Shown one piece after another: positions 43,531 through 53,064 of a stretch of 64,000 bases of DNA. The notes under the pieces were generated by a model, which was not told the origin of the DNA, ran no database searches, and was given only the letters and a program-made list of their open reading frames with translations. The first letter of the stretch is position 1. Every line of letters begins with the position of its first letter. The position numbers and the translations under genes were made by a program. Location of the stretch: assembly GCF_000745345.1 (NCBI RefSeq), contig NZ_JQNR01000003.1:868001-932000 (forward strand). Reading direction: 5' to 3'. The DNA comes from Actinacidiphila yeochonensis CN732 (GTDB taxonomy: Bacteria > Actinomycetota > Actinomycetes > Streptomycetales > Streptomycetaceae).

Positions 43531-44727
43531 CTACGCGGACATCGGGCGCTGCATGCGCACCGACTGGAGCATCCCTATGGCGATGAAGTTGGCGAACATC
43601 GCTGATCCGCCGTAGGAGACGAACGGCAACGGGATACCGGTGACGGGCATGATGCCGAGCGTCATGCCGATGTTCTCGAAGGACTGGAAGGCGAACCAGG
43701 CGACCACGCCGGCCGCCACGATGGTGCCGTAGAGGTCGGTGGCACCGCGGGCGATCTTGCAGCCGCGCCAGAGGATGACACCGATGAGGGCGACGATCAG
43801 CACGGCGCCGACGAAGCCCAGCTCCTCGCCTGCCACGGAGAAGACGAAGTCGGTCTGCTGCTCGGGCACGAACTGCCCGCTGGTCTGGCTGCCGTGGAAG
43901 AGCCCCTTGCCGAGCAGGCCGCCGGAGCCGATGGCGATCCGGGCCTGGCTGGTGTTGTAGCCGACGCCGGAGGGGTCCAGCGCCGGGTTGGCGAAGGCCG
44001 CGAACCGGTCGATCTGGTACTTGTCGAGGATGCCGAGCTTCCAGACCAGCAGGGAGCCGACGACGGCGGTGCCGATCAGGCCGAAGATCCACCGGTTGGA
44101 GGAGCCGGAGGCCAGCAGGACGCCCAGGATGATCGCGCCGAGCACCATGACGGAGCCGAGGTCCGGCATCATCAGGATGATCAGGATGGGGAGCGCGGCC
44201 AGCGCCAGGGACTGGATCACCCGGCGGTGGTCGGGGTGCTCCTGGTCGCCGGCGTCCACCCGGGCGGCGAGCACCATCGCCATGCCGATGATGATGGAGA
44301 TCTTCACGAACTCCGAGGGCTGGAGCGAGAACCCGCCGCCGATCACGATCCACGAGTGCGCGCCGTTGACGGTGGAGCCGAGCGGGCTGAGCACGGCCAG
44401 GATGCCGAGGATGGACAGCGCGTAGAAGAACGGCACGATGGTGCGCATCCGGTGGTGCCCTATGGCCATCGCGCCGATGCACAGGCCCGCGCCGATACCG
44501 GCGTTCATCACGTGGCGCATCAGGAAGTAGTACTGATCGCCGTGGGTGAGGCTGGTGCGGTTGCGGGTCGCCGAGTAGACCAGCATGCTGCCGATGGCGC
44601 ACAGCAGCACGGTGGACAGCACCAGCAGCCAGTCCATCCGGCGCACCGCCGAGTCGCGGGCGAAGAGCTTGCCCAGCGTGGAGCGCTCGGGGGTGAACCG
44701 TCGGACGGAGTACGTGGAGGCGCTCAT
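43531..44727 (-). CDS. rodA: Rod-shape-determining SEDS protein RodA (Sfr-like)
   Basis: A protein of about 398 residues with ten membrane helices of the FtsW/RodA/SpoVE family, a peptidoglycan polymerase that works with PBP2. Typical segments are WLLVLSTVLLCAIGSMLVYS, GGGFSLQPSEFVKISIIIGM (family Gln-Pro-Ser-Glu site), LMMPDLGSVMVLGAIILGVL, DFVFSVAGEELGFVGAVLIV and PFVSYGGSAMFANF. The ATG at 44727 has a good AGGAAG; a GTG three bases earlier is also possible. Start and PBP2 stop overlap. In Streptomyces this complex builds the spore wall rather than the hyphal cylinder. Confidence 0.95.
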   Translation of the reverse strand: MSASTYSVRRFTPERSTLGKLFARDSAVRRMDWLLVLSTVLLCAIGSMLVYSATRNRTSLTHGDQYYFLMRHVMNAGIGAGLCIGAMAIGHHRMRTIVPFFYALSILGILAVLSPLGSTVNGAHSWIVIGGGFSLQPSEFVKISIIIGMAMVLAARVDAGDQEHPDHRRVIQSLALAALPILIILMMPDLGSVMVLGAIILGVLLASGSSNRWIFGLIGTAVVGSLLVWKLGILDKYQIDRFAAFANPALDPSGVGYNTSQARIAIGSGGLLGKGLFHGSQTSGQFVPEQQTDFVFSVAGEELGFVGAVLIVALIGVILWRGCKIARGATDLYGTIVAAGVVAWFAFQSFENIGMTLGIMPVTGIPLPFVSYGGSAMFANFIAIGMLQSVRMQRPMSA

Positions 44728-46967
44728 CACGTGTACTTCCTGCCGTACAGGAGCTTCTCGGTCCGGGTCGGGGTGAGTGCGGCCAGCTCCGGCGCCGGGG
44801 TGCGGCCGGGGCCGTTCCCGGGGGTGTCGGCGAACTCGTCGGCGAACCGGGTGAAGTCGGCGGCGGACCGCGCGACGACGGCGCCGTCGTCGGAGATCTT
44901 CGGCAGCGCGGTGACCGGCTTGGGCATGATGCCCTTGCTCGGGTCGATCTGGTCGGTGTCCTTCTTGATGCCGTACATCGCCTCGTAGATGCGGCGCACG
45001 GCCTCGCCGGAGCCGCCGGAGCCGGTGCCGCCCTGGGAGATCGTCATGACGACCGTGTAGTCCTTGGTGTACGTGTCGAACCAGGACGTGGTCTGCTTGC
45101 CGGAGACCTCCGCGGTACCGGTCTTGGCGTGCAGCGGGATCTTGTTCTGCGGCCAGCCGCCGAACTTCCAGCCGGCGGTGCCCTCGGTCACCACGCCGGC
45201 CAGCGCCTGGTTGATGTACTTCAGGGTGGCCTGGGAGTCGGGCAGCTTCGCGTCGACCTTGGGCGTGATCGGGGTGACCGTCTTGCCGTCCGCGCTTATC
45301 ACGGCCTTGCCGACGCTGGGCTGGTAGAGGGTGCCGCCGTTGGCGATGGCCGCGTAGATGCGGGCCATCTGGACCGGGGTGACGAGGGTGTCGCCCTGGC
45401 CGATGGCGTAGTTGACGGAGTCACCGGGGCGCAGCTGGTAGCCGTCGGGGCAGTTCTCGATCGCGATGGCGATCTTCAGCGGCGGGTTGGTGTCGTTCTT
45501 GTGCTTCTTGGCCGTGGCGCACCAGTCGGCCTTGTTCGCGTCCCAGTAGGACTGCTTCCACTGCCGGTCGGGGACGCGGCCGCTGACCTCGCTGGGGAGG
45601 TCGATGCCGGTCTTCGCGCCGAGGCCGAACTCGTGGGCGGTGGTGTAGAAGTAGTCCTTGGGGTGCTTCGGGTTGATGCCGCCGTCCTTCTTCCACTGGT
45701 CGTAGGACAGGCCGTAGAAGACGGTGTCGCAGGAGACCTCAAGGGCGCGGGCGAGGGTGATGTCGCCGTAGTTCTCGCCCTCGAAGTTGTTGAAGACCTG
45801 GCCGCCGATGTTGAACGACTGGGTGCACGGGTACTCGCCGTCGATGTCGTAGCCGGCGCGCACCGCGGCCGAGGTGGAGACCACCTTGAAGGTGGAGCCC
45901 GGTGCCGACTCACCCTGTATGGCCCTGTTGAGCAGCGGGTAGTTGGACTTGGCGTCGGTCAGCGCCGCGTAGTTCTTGGCCGAGATGCCGCCGACCCACT
46001 CGTTCGGGTCGTAGGTGGGCTCGTTGGCCATGGCGATGATCTGACCGGTGTGGTTGTCCATGACGACGGCCGAACCGGAGTCCGCCTTGTAGTTCTCGTG
46101 CGTGACCGTGTCGTACGTCTTGCGCGCCGCCTTCATCGCGGCGTTCAGCTCCTTCTCGGTGACCGCCTGCACCTTGGCGTCGATGCTGGTGACGAGGTTG
46201 TCGCCGGGCACGGCGGGGGTGTCGCCGGCCTTGCCGATCACCCGGCCGAGGTTGTCGACCTGGTAGCTGGTGACGCCGGCCTTGCCGCGCAGCTGGCTGT
46301 CGTAGACGCTCTCCAGGCCGGAGCGGCCGATCTGGTCGGACCGCTGGAGCGGGTTGCCGGTCTTCTCCGACGCGGCGACCTCCTGGTCGGTGACCGGGGA
46401 GAGGTAGCCCAGCACCTGGGCGGCGTTGGCCTTGTCGGGCCCCGGGTAGGCGCGGACGGCGGTGGGCTCGGCGGTGATGCCGGGGAAGTCCTCGCGCCGC
46501 TCCATGATCTGCAGGGCCTGCTGGGTGGTGGCCGAGTCGGTGATCGGGATGGGCTGGTAAGGCGAACCGTTCCAGCAGGGGCGCGGCGTCTTCGCGTCGC
46601 ACAGCCGCACCTTGTCCATGACGTCCTGCGGCTGCATGCCGAGCACGGCGGCCAGCCGGGTGAGGACGGCCTTGCCGTCGTCGGCCTGCTCCAGCAGGTC
46701 GGTGCGGCTGGCGGAGACCACCAGCCGGGTCTCGTTGTCGGCCAGCGGGACGCCGCGGTCGTCGAGGATGGAGCCGCGCACGGCGGGCGTGACGACCTGC
46801 TGGATCTGGTTGTGGTTGGCCTGCGCGTCGTACTCCTGGCCGTTGCGGATCTGGAGGTACCAGAGCCGGCCGCCGAGGGTCAGCAGCAGCGAGAAGACCA
46901 GGACCTGGAGGATGACGAGGCGGATGGTGATCCGGGAGTTGCGCCCGGTCTCGGGGATGTTGCTCAT
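44727..46967 (-). CDS. mrdA: Penicillin-binding protein 2 (class B transpeptidase)
   Basis: A 746-residue bitopic membrane protein. A helix (about 14-33) is followed by the pedestal with QIQQVVTPAVRGSILDDRGV. The transpeptidase domain has the SxxK site in ESAPGSTFKVVS (Ser358, Lys361), a SxN-like SCDTVFYG and KTG in PLHAKTGTAEVSG. It crosslinks peptidoglycan with RodA. The start at 46967 overlaps the mreD stop by four bases. The C-terminal 90 residues are an extra low-complexity tail. Confidence 0.95.
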   Translation of the reverse strand: MSNIPETGRNSRITIRLVILQVLVFSLLLTLGGRLWYLQIRNGQEYDAQANHNQIQQVVTPAVRGSILDDRGVPLADNETRLVVSASRTDLLEQADDGKAVLTRLAAVLGMQPQDVMDKVRLCDAKTPRPCWNGSPYQPIPITDSATTQQALQIMERREDFPGITAEPTAVRAYPGPDKANAAQVLGYLSPVTDQEVAASEKTGNPLQRSDQIGRSGLESVYDSQLRGKAGVTSYQVDNLGRVIGKAGDTPAVPGDNLVTSIDAKVQAVTEKELNAAMKAARKTYDTVTHENYKADSGSAVVMDNHTGQIIAMANEPTYDPNEWVGGISAKNYAALTDAKSNYPLLNRAIQGESAPGSTFKVVSTSAAVRAGYDIDGEYPCTQSFNIGGQVFNNFEGENYGDITLARALEVSCDTVFYGLSYDQWKKDGGINPKHPKDYFYTTAHEFGLGAKTGIDLPSEVSGRVPDRQWKQSYWDANKADWCATAKKHKNDTNPPLKIAIAIENCPDGYQLRPGDSVNYAIGQGDTLVTPVQMARIYAAIANGGTLYQPSVGKAVISADGKTVTPITPKVDAKLPDSQATLKYINQALAGVVTEGTAGWKFGGWPQNKIPLHAKTGTAEVSGKQTTSWFDTYTKDYTVVMTISQGGTGSGGSGEAVRRIYEAMYGIKKDTDQIDPSKGIMPKPVTALPKISDDGAVVARSAADFTRFADEFADTPGNGPGRTPAPELAALTPTRTEKLLYGRKYT

Positions 46968-47662
46968 CGCCGCGCCCCCTTGGGCAGGGTGGCGGCCGAC
47001 CGGGAGCGGCCGAACAGGCCGCGCTGCGAACTGATCCCGCCCGGCCGCGTACGGCCCGCCCGGGCCGCGCCGCGGCTCATCCGGCCGACGCGCAGCCGGC
47101 CGCCGCGGCGCGGGCCGCCGTAGCCGCCGTAGCCGCCCGCGGCGTCCTCGGCGACCGGGTCGTGGTCGAAGCGGCGGGCGAGCGCCATCACCAGCGGCAC
47201 CACGAACGGGGCCAGCAGCAGGTCGTACAGGGTGGCGGTGAACACCAGCTTGGCCAGGCCGACGTGGGCGCCGGCGGTGTCGCCGACCAGTCCGCCGACG
47301 CCGGCGTACAGCAGCGTGGTGGCGACGGCCCCGCCGATGACCACCAGCATGGGCCCGGCGGCGGTGCGCAGCTGGCCGTTCTCCGGGCGGGTGAGGCCGG
47401 CGGCGTAGCCGACCAGGCACAGCACCAGGGCGTAGCGGCCGACGGCGTGGTCGGCGGGCGGCGCGAGGTCGGCGAGCAGTCCGGCGAAGAAGCCGATCAG
47501 GCAGCCGCCGACATGGCCGTAGCTGAGGGCGAGGCCGAGCACGGTCAGCAGCAGCAGGTCCGGCACGGCGCCGGGCAGGTGGAGCCGGGCCAGCACGCTG
47601 ACCTGGGCGACCAGGGCGATCACCACCGTGACGGTGGCGAGCACGATCCGGTTCAGGCGCAT
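46964..47662 (-). CDS. mreD: Rod-shape-determining protein MreD
   Basis: A 232-residue protein with five or six membrane helices, for example IVLATVTVVIALVAQVSVLA and LLLLTVLGLALSYGHVGGCL. LADLAPPADHAVGRYALVLC carries the family's conserved Asp/Pro-rich loop. The last 55 residues are a basic Gly/Arg-rich tail (YGGYGGPRRGGRLRVGRMSR), longer than in typical MreD. It overlaps the PBP2 start. Confidence 0.92.
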   Translation of the reverse strand: MRLNRIVLATVTVVIALVAQVSVLARLHLPGAVPDLLLLTVLGLALSYGHVGGCLIGFFAGLLADLAPPADHAVGRYALVLCLVGYAAGLTRPENGQLRTAAGPMLVVIGGAVATTLLYAGVGGLVGDTAGAHVGLAKLVFTATLYDLLLAPFVVPLVMALARRFDHDPVAEDAAGGYGGYGGPRRGGRLRVGRMSRGAARAGRTRPGGISSQRGLFGRSRSAATLPKGARR

Positions 47663-47666
47663 GGGA

Positions 47667-48698
47667 TCAGTCCCCGCTGTTCGGGTTGGACGTGGGGCTG
47701 TCAGGGGTGGACGACGGCGCCCCGCTCTGCTCCGTCCCCGGGGGGAGCGCGGAGCCGGTGTCCGAGGGGGTGGGGCTGCCGCCGGGCTGCGGCGACTGCT
47801 TCGGCGTGGCGGTCGGCGGGACGGTCGGCGGGACGGTCGGCCGCGGCGGCAGCACCGCGTCGCGCGGGTCCTTGCGCGGGCCGACGACCACGACGCCGAC
47901 GACGTCCAGGCGGGTGAAGCCGACGAAGGGCTGCACCTCGACGGTCTTGGTGAGGTTGCCCCCTGACGGCTCGACGGTGACCACCCGGCCCACCGGAACG
48001 CCCGGGACGAACGGCTTGCCGGCCTGCGAGCCGAAAGTGACCAGCCGGTCGCCCCTGTGGACGTCGGCCTTGCCGTTGAGCAGCTCCACCCGCATCGGCC
48101 GGTTGCCCTGGCCGGTGGCGAAGCCGAGCTCCCCGGTCTTCTCCATCCGGGTGCCGACGGTGAAGTCCGGGTCGTTGGCCAGCAGCACCGTGGAGGTGGA
48201 GGGGCCGACGGTGGTGACCCGGCCGACGAGGCCGTCGCCGTTGACGACCGTCATGTCGCGGGCGAGGCCGTCGCGGCTGCCGGCGTCGATGGTGACCGTC
48301 CAGGAGAAGCCCTGCGCCGCCCCCATCGCGATGACCTGCGCGCCCTTGATGGTGTACTGCCCGGCGCCGGCCAGCTTCAGCATCGAGTCCAGCTCGGCGG
48401 CCTGGGTCCGGGTCCGGGTGTTCTGCGCCAGCCGCTCCTTGAGGGCGGCGTTCTCCTTCTGGAGCCTGGTGATGGTGCTGCCGCGCTTGCCGGATTCGCG
48501 GACCGAGTCGACGGCGTTGCCGACCGGGTCGACCACACCGGAGACGGCGTTCTCCACCGGGCCGAAGGCGGCCTGCGCGGCCCGGCGGGGCCCGTCGAGC
48601 GGAGAGTTCTCACCGCCCCTGATGTCCATGGTGATCAGCGCGAACGCCACCACCACCAGCAGCACCAGCAGCAGCCGGCTCTCCTTTGTGTCCCTCAC
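47667..48698 (-). CDS. mreC: Rod-shape-determining protein MreC
   Basis: A 343-residue bitopic protein. The N-terminal helix (about 8-25, LLLVLLVVVAFALITMDIRG) is followed by a coiled coil (about 65-105, TITRLQKENAALKERLAQNT). A double beta-barrel domain follows (GFSWTVTIDAGSRDGLARDM, VNGDGLVGRVTTVGPSTSTV, FGSQAGKPFVPGVPVGRVVT). The tail of 65 residues is Pro/Ser/Thr-rich. MreC links MreB to the outside synthases. The 129 bases before its start hold no gene. Confidence 0.94.
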   Translation of the reverse strand: MRDTKESRLLLVLLVVVAFALITMDIRGGENSPLDGPRRAAQAAFGPVENAVSGVVDPVGNAVDSVRESGKRGSTITRLQKENAALKERLAQNTRTRTQAAELDSMLKLAGAGQYTIKGAQVIAMGAAQGFSWTVTIDAGSRDGLARDMTVVNGDGLVGRVTTVGPSTSTVLLANDPDFTVGTRMEKTGELGFATGQGNRPMRVELLNGKADVHRGDRLVTFGSQAGKPFVPGVPVGRVVTVEPSGGNLTKTVEVQPFVGFTRLDVVGVVVVGPRKDPRDAVLPPRPTVPPTVPPTATPKQSPQPGGSPTPSDTGSALPPGTEQSGAPSSTPDSPTSNPNSGD

Positions 48699-48827
48699 GG
48701 GCGCCAGTCCGTGCCTTCCTCATCGGACCCGCCGCCGCTGGGGCCACGGCCGGTCGGAGCTAGTGTGCCGGGGTGCGGCCGCGCCCGGGGGCGGGGTCGC
48801 GAGGGGTGCGCCGGGTGGGGCGGCGGC

Positions 48828-49862
48828 TCATCTGCGCGGGGCGGCGTCGACGACGGCCTGAAGGGCCTCGAAGTCCTCGACGATCTTGCCGGAGCCCAGG
48901 GCGACGCAGTCCAGCGGCGCCTCGGCGATGTGGATCGGCATGCCCGTCTCGTGCCGGAGCCGCTCGTCCAGGCCGCGCAGCAGAGCGCCGCCGCCGGCCA
49001 GCACGATGCCGCGGTCCATGATGTCGCCGGAGAGCTCCGGCGGGCACTTGTCCAGGGTGGTCTTGACCGCGTCCACGATCGCGTTGACCGGCTCCTCGAT
49101 GGCCTTGCGGACCTCGCCGGCGGAGATGACCACGGTCTTGGGCAGGCCGCTGACCAGGTCGCGGCCGCGGATCTCGGTGTGCTCGTCGTCGCCGTCGCCG
49201 CCGTGGGCGGAGCCGATGGTGAGCTTGATCTGCTCGGCGGTGCGCTCACCGAGGAGCAGGCTGTACTCCTTCTTGATGTGCTGGATGATCGCGTTGTCCA
49301 GCTCGTCGCCGGCCACCCGGATGGACTGGGCGGTGACGATGCCGCCCAGGCTGATGACGGCCACCTCCGTGGTGCCGCCGCCGATGTCCACCACCATGTT
49401 GCCGGTGGCCTCGTGCACGGGCAGCCCGGCGCCGATCGCCGCCGCCATCGGCTCCTCGACGATGTGCACCGTGCGGGCGCCGGCCTGGGTGGCGGCCTCG
49501 ATCACCGCGCGGCGCTCCACGCCGGTGATGCCCGAGGGCACGCAGATGACGACGCGGGGCCGGACCATGTAGCGGCGGCGGTGGATCTTGAGGATGAAGT
49601 ACCGCAGCATGCGCTCGGTGATCTCGAAGTCGGCGATGACGCCGTCCTTCAGCGGCCGCACGGCGACGATGTTGCCGGGGGTGCGGCCGATCATCTTCTT
49701 GGCCTCGGAGCCGACCGCCAGGATGCCGCCGGTGTTGGTGTTGACCGCCACGACCGACGGCTCGTTCAGCACGATCCCGCGGCCCCTGACGTACACCAGC
49801 GTGTTGGCGGTGCCGAGGTCGACAGCCATGTCACGGCCGATGAACGACATGTTGTTCGCCAT
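48828..49862 (-). CDS. mreB: Actin-like cell-shape protein MreB
   Basis: A protein of 344 residues from [23 protein letters not shown]-binding motifs include [15 protein letters not shown] (phosphate 1), [20 protein letters not shown] (phosphate 2) and [18 protein letters not shown] (adenosine). In Streptomyces it is needed mainly for spore wall integrity. The inner ATG at 49850 (MSFIGRD) is an alternative start; neither has a strong ribosome-binding site. It is the first gene of mreBCD-PBP2-rodA. Confidence 0.97.
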   Translation of the reverse strand: MANNMSFIGRDMAVDLGTANTLVYVRGRGIVLNEPSVVAVNTNTGGILAVGSEAKKMIGRTPGNIVAVRPLKDGVIADFEITERMLRYFILKIHRRRYMVRPRVVICVPSGITGVERRAVIEAATQAGARTVHIVEEPMAAAIGAGLPVHEATGNMVVDIGGGTTEVAVISLGGIVTAQSIRVAGDELDNAIIQHIKKEYSLLLGERTAEQIKLTIGSAHGGDGDDEHTEIRGRDLVSGLPKTVVISAGEVRKAIEEPVNAIVDAVKTTLDKCPPELSGDIMDRGIVLAGGGALLRGLDERLRHETGMPIHIAEAPLDCVALGSGKIVEDFEALQAVVDAAPRR

Positions 49863-50244
49863 GGGGATACGTCTGGCCTTCCGGAGCGTGGGGCGGAGGT
49901 TCCATCGTAGTCGCGCCGTCGGAGCGCGGCGTCGAGGTTCCGACGCCATTGTCATCAGAACACACAGCGGACCTCAGTAATGGTGACGCCGTGTCGGAGT
50001 GTTTGGTTCCCGTGGAGATCCGCCGGGATCCGCGGGGAGCCACGGAACTTCGCGGAACTTCGCGAGAACCCGCGCCTTCCCCGGGAAGTCCGCGGTATTC
50101 CGGGGAAGCGGTCGGGAAATCGGTGCCGCGACCGGCGTGCGCCGGCCTCGCGGCAGGGTTTCCCGGCGCTTCCCCGGCGCCCGTGCCTGGGGTTTTCCCC
50201 GGGGAACGCGCGGCGGCCGGAGCCGCCGAGTGGGTTTTTCGGTA
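49863..50244. other. Intergenic region between ndk and mreB
   Basis: No gene. It should contain the mreB promoter (possible -10 TACGAT on the minus strand near 49906-49911, without a clear -35). The right half is a patchwork of short repeats (ttccccgg, aacttcgcgg) that may form the ndk terminator. Confidence 0.5.
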
Positions 50245-50658
50245 CTAGGCCAGGCCGGGGAAGAAGATCTTGATCTCGCGTTCGGCGGACTCCTCGGAGT
50301 CCGAGGCGTGGATGAGGTTCTCCCGCACGATGGTGCCGAAGTCCCCCCGAACGGACCCGGGCGGCGCGGCAATCGGGTCGGTCGGACCGGCCAGCGTGCG
50401 GACGCCCTCGATGACGCGCTCGCCCTCGGCCACCAGTGCGACGACCGGGCCGGAGGCCATGAACTCCATCAGCGGCTCGTAGAACGGGCGGCCGACGTGT
50501 TCGGCGTAGTGCTGCTCCAGCACGGCGCGGTCCAGGGTGCGCAGTTCGAGGGCGGTGATCCGCCAGCCGGCCTTGCGCTCGACGCGCGACAGGATCTCGC
50601 CGACCAGGCCGCGGCGGACGGCGTCCGGCTTGAGGAGGACGAGGGTGCGCTGGGACAC
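50245..50658 (-). CDS. ndk: Nucleoside diphosphate kinase
   Basis: A 137-residue enzyme that balances NTP pools by phosphate transfer through a histidine. It has TLVLLKPDAVRRGLVGEILS, the substrate-binding Arg region, and the active-site end NLIHASDSEESAEREIKIFF. In place of the usual HGSDS the motif reads HASDS, a mild variant. The catalytic NxxH upstream loop is less clear to the eye, but length and order are normal. Confidence 0.95.
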   Translation of the reverse strand: MSQRTLVLLKPDAVRRGLVGEILSRVERKAGWRITALELRTLDRAVLEQHYAEHVGRPFYEPLMEFMASGPVVALVAEGERVIEGVRTLAGPTDPIAAPPGSVRGDFGTIVRENLIHASDSEESAEREIKIFFPGLA

Positions 50659-50890
50659 GGGGCGGCTCCGGTGGTGTAACGGGCGGCCGCTGGTGGGCCG
50701 GACGGGAAAGGGCGGCAGGCGGACGCCGTGGGCCAGGCGCGGCGGACGGGAGCAGGTCCGGTCCGGCCGGGCGCCTGAGGGTACGACAATCCGGTGTGGC
50801 GACGAGCCTACAAGGCCGCCTACCGCACCGTGACAGGCGGTGCGGCAGGCGGGGGTGCCGCGCGTTCCGGCCGGCGGCGGCGGGCGGCGG

Positions 50891-51226
50891 TCAGGCGGCC
50901 TGGGCGGCGTGCTGGGCCTTGATCCGGTCGACCTTGCGGCCGAAGTGGATCGACGCCCACCACAGGGCGGCGAAGATCACCCCGAGGATGAACATCGTGC
51001 CGACGACGAAACCGCTCGCCAGCAGGCCGATCTGCAGCGCCCAGCCGACCGCCAGCGCCCACGGCCGGGTGACCACGGCGCACAGCAGCACGCACAGCAG
51101 CATCGCCACCCCGCACACCGTCCACACGGTGCCCATGGACAGGTCGGGCTGCTTCATCGCGACCAGCCCGGCGAAGCCGATGACGAAGAACTCGCCGATC
51201 AGCGTGCTCGAACACAGCGTCCGCAT
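50891..51226 (-). CDS. DUF4233 membrane protein
   Basis: A 111-residue protein with four helices (about 6-24, 33-50, 56-72, 75-92), including STLIGEFFVIGFAGLVAMKQ and GWALQIGLLASGFVVGTMFI. DUF4233 genes typically follow folC in actinobacteria, as here after 26 bases, but the role is unknown. The 230-base gap before ndk shows no gene. Confidence 0.85.
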   Translation of the reverse strand: MRTLCSSTLIGEFFVIGFAGLVAMKQPDLSMGTVWTVCGVAMLLCVLLCAVVTRPWALAVGWALQIGLLASGFVVGTMFILGVIFAALWWASIHFGRKVDRIKAQHAAQAA

Positions 51227-51252
51227 GGTGTGGGGCCCCTTCAGTTACCGCT

Positions 51253-52878
51253 TCAGTTACTGCGCTTGCGGCCCAGCAGCAGCCGGGCCTCTCCGACGGT
51301 GACGACCGATCCGGTCACCAGCACGCCCGCACCGGCGTAGGCGCCCTCCTCCTCGGCGAGGGTGACGGCGGCCTCCAGCGCGTCGTCGAGCCGCGGCTCG
51401 ACCTGCACCCGCTCCTCGCCGAAGACCTCGACGGCCAGCGCCGCGAGCTCGTCGACGTCCATGGAGCGGGGGGTGGAGTTGCGGGTGAGCACCACCTCGG
51501 TGAGGACCGGCTCGAACGCCTCCAGCAGGCCCCGTACGTCCTTGTCACCGCTGGGGGCGATCACACCCACCAGATGGGTGAAGTCGAACACCTCGCTGAC
51601 GGCGGCGGCGGTGACGAGGGCGCCGGCCGGGTTGTGCGCGGCGTCCAGCAGCACCGTCGGGCTGCGGCGGACGACCTCAAGGCGGCCGGGCGAGGTCACG
51701 GCCGCGAACGCGGTCCGGACGGTGTCGAGGTCGAGGGTGCGCTGGTGGACGCTGCCGACGCCGAAGAACGCCTCCACGGCGGCCAGCGCGACCGCCGCGT
51801 TGTGCGCCTGGTGCTCGCCGTGCAGCGGCAGGAACACGTCCGGGTACTCGCCGCCCAGCCCCTTGAGGGTGAGCAGCTGGCCGCCGACCGCCAGTTCGCG
51901 GTGGAGCACGCCGAACTCGGCGCCCTCCCGGGCCACGGTGGCGTCCTTCTCGGCCGCCTGGCGCAGCAGCACCTTGGCGGCGTCCACCGGCTGCTGGGCG
52001 AGGACGACGACGGCGCCCTCCTTGATGATCCCGCTCTTCTCCCCGGCGATCTTCCCGGGCGTGTCGCCGAGCCGGTCGGTGTGGTCCAGGGCGATCGGCG
52101 TGACCACGGCGACCTGGCCGTCCACCACGTTCGTGGCGTCCCAGGTGCCGCCCATGCCGACCTCGACGACCGCCACGTCGACGGGGGCGTCGGCGAACGC
52201 GGCGTAGGCCATGCCGGTGACGACCTCGAAGAACGACATCCGGTGCTCCTGCCGGCTGTCGACCAGGTCGACGTAGGGCTGGATGTCCCGGTGGATCTCG
52301 ACGAAGCGCTCGGCGGAGACGGGCACGCCGTCCAGGCTGATCCGCTCGGTGACCGACTGCACGTGCGGGCTGGTGTACCGGCCGGTGCGCAGCTCGAACG
52401 TGAGCAGCAGCCGCTCGATCATCCGGGCGGTGCTGGTCTTGCCGTTGGTGCCGGTGATGTGGATCGACGGGAAGGCCCGCTGCGGGTCGCCCAGCACGTC
52501 CATGAGCGCCTGGATACGCACCAGCGACGGGTCGAGCTTCGTCTCGGGCCAGCGCCCGTACAGCTCCTCCTCGACCTCGCGCAGCACCCGGTCCAGCTCC
52601 GGGTCGGCGGGCCGGCCCGGCACGTCGTCCTCGGGGGCCGGCGGCGTGACCTGGGTACGCAGGGTGCGGCTGCCGGCCTCGATGACGGCCATGTCGGCCT
52701 CGCGGTCGGCGTCCTCGGCCGCCTGCGCCAGATCGGCGGCGAAGACGTCCTCGGCGTCGGCCCCGCTCAGCTCGTCCAGTTCGTCCGGCGTGTCGGGGCC
52801 GTCGGTCACGTCGGGTCCCTGGGGACGCCGGGACCGGCCGTCCTGCGGCCCGCGGCCGTCCTCGGAGTGTTCGCTCAC
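51253..52878 (-). CDS. folC: Bifunctional folylpolyglutamate synthase / dihydrofolate synthase
   Basis: A 541-residue Mur-ligase-type enzyme that adds glutamate to folates. It has the P-loop FPSIHITGTNGKTSTARMIE, SPHVQSVTERISLDG, VAVVEVGMGGTWDATNVVDG (second nucleotide motif), LDHTDRLGDTPGKIAGEKSG and VLLDAAHNPAGA. The first 95 residues are an acidic disordered extension (DELDELSGADAEDVFAADLA) absent from enterobacterial FolC. It follows valS by 186 bases that include a hairpin. Confidence 0.95.
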   Translation of the reverse strand: MSEHSEDGRGPQDGRSRRPQGPDVTDGPDTPDELDELSGADAEDVFAADLAQAAEDADREADMAVIEAGSRTLRTQVTPPAPEDDVPGRPADPELDRVLREVEEELYGRWPETKLDPSLVRIQALMDVLGDPQRAFPSIHITGTNGKTSTARMIERLLLTFELRTGRYTSPHVQSVTERISLDGVPVSAERFVEIHRDIQPYVDLVDSRQEHRMSFFEVVTGMAYAAFADAPVDVAVVEVGMGGTWDATNVVDGQVAVVTPIALDHTDRLGDTPGKIAGEKSGIIKEGAVVVLAQQPVDAAKVLLRQAAEKDATVAREGAEFGVLHRELAVGGQLLTLKGLGGEYPDVFLPLHGEHQAHNAAVALAAVEAFFGVGSVHQRTLDLDTVRTAFAAVTSPGRLEVVRRSPTVLLDAAHNPAGALVTAAAVSEVFDFTHLVGVIAPSGDKDVRGLLEAFEPVLTEVVLTRNSTPRSMDVDELAALAVEVFGEERVQVEPRLDDALEAAVTLAEEEGAYAGAGVLVTGSVVTVGEARLLLGRKRSN

Positions 52879-53015
52879 CGGTCCAGTCTACGAAAGCGCG
52901 AGGTCGGCTTTTACCGGCCCTTCGCCGCCGGACGCTTCTGCCCGCCGCCGGCTCGGGGCGCGCACGGCGTGACCGGGAGCCGCCCGCCGCCCGGGAGGCG
53001 ATCCGTACCCGTGCG

Positions 53016-53051
53016 GCCCGCCCGGGAGGTGGCGTCGCCTCCCGGGTGGGC
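53016..53051 (-). terminator. Hairpin downstream of valS
   Basis: A 14-bp stem with one G-U type pair and a loop of about 8 bases lies 13 bases past the valS stop. It may end or attenuate transcription before folC. Confidence 0.65.
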
Positions 53052-53064
53052 CGTTACCCGGTCG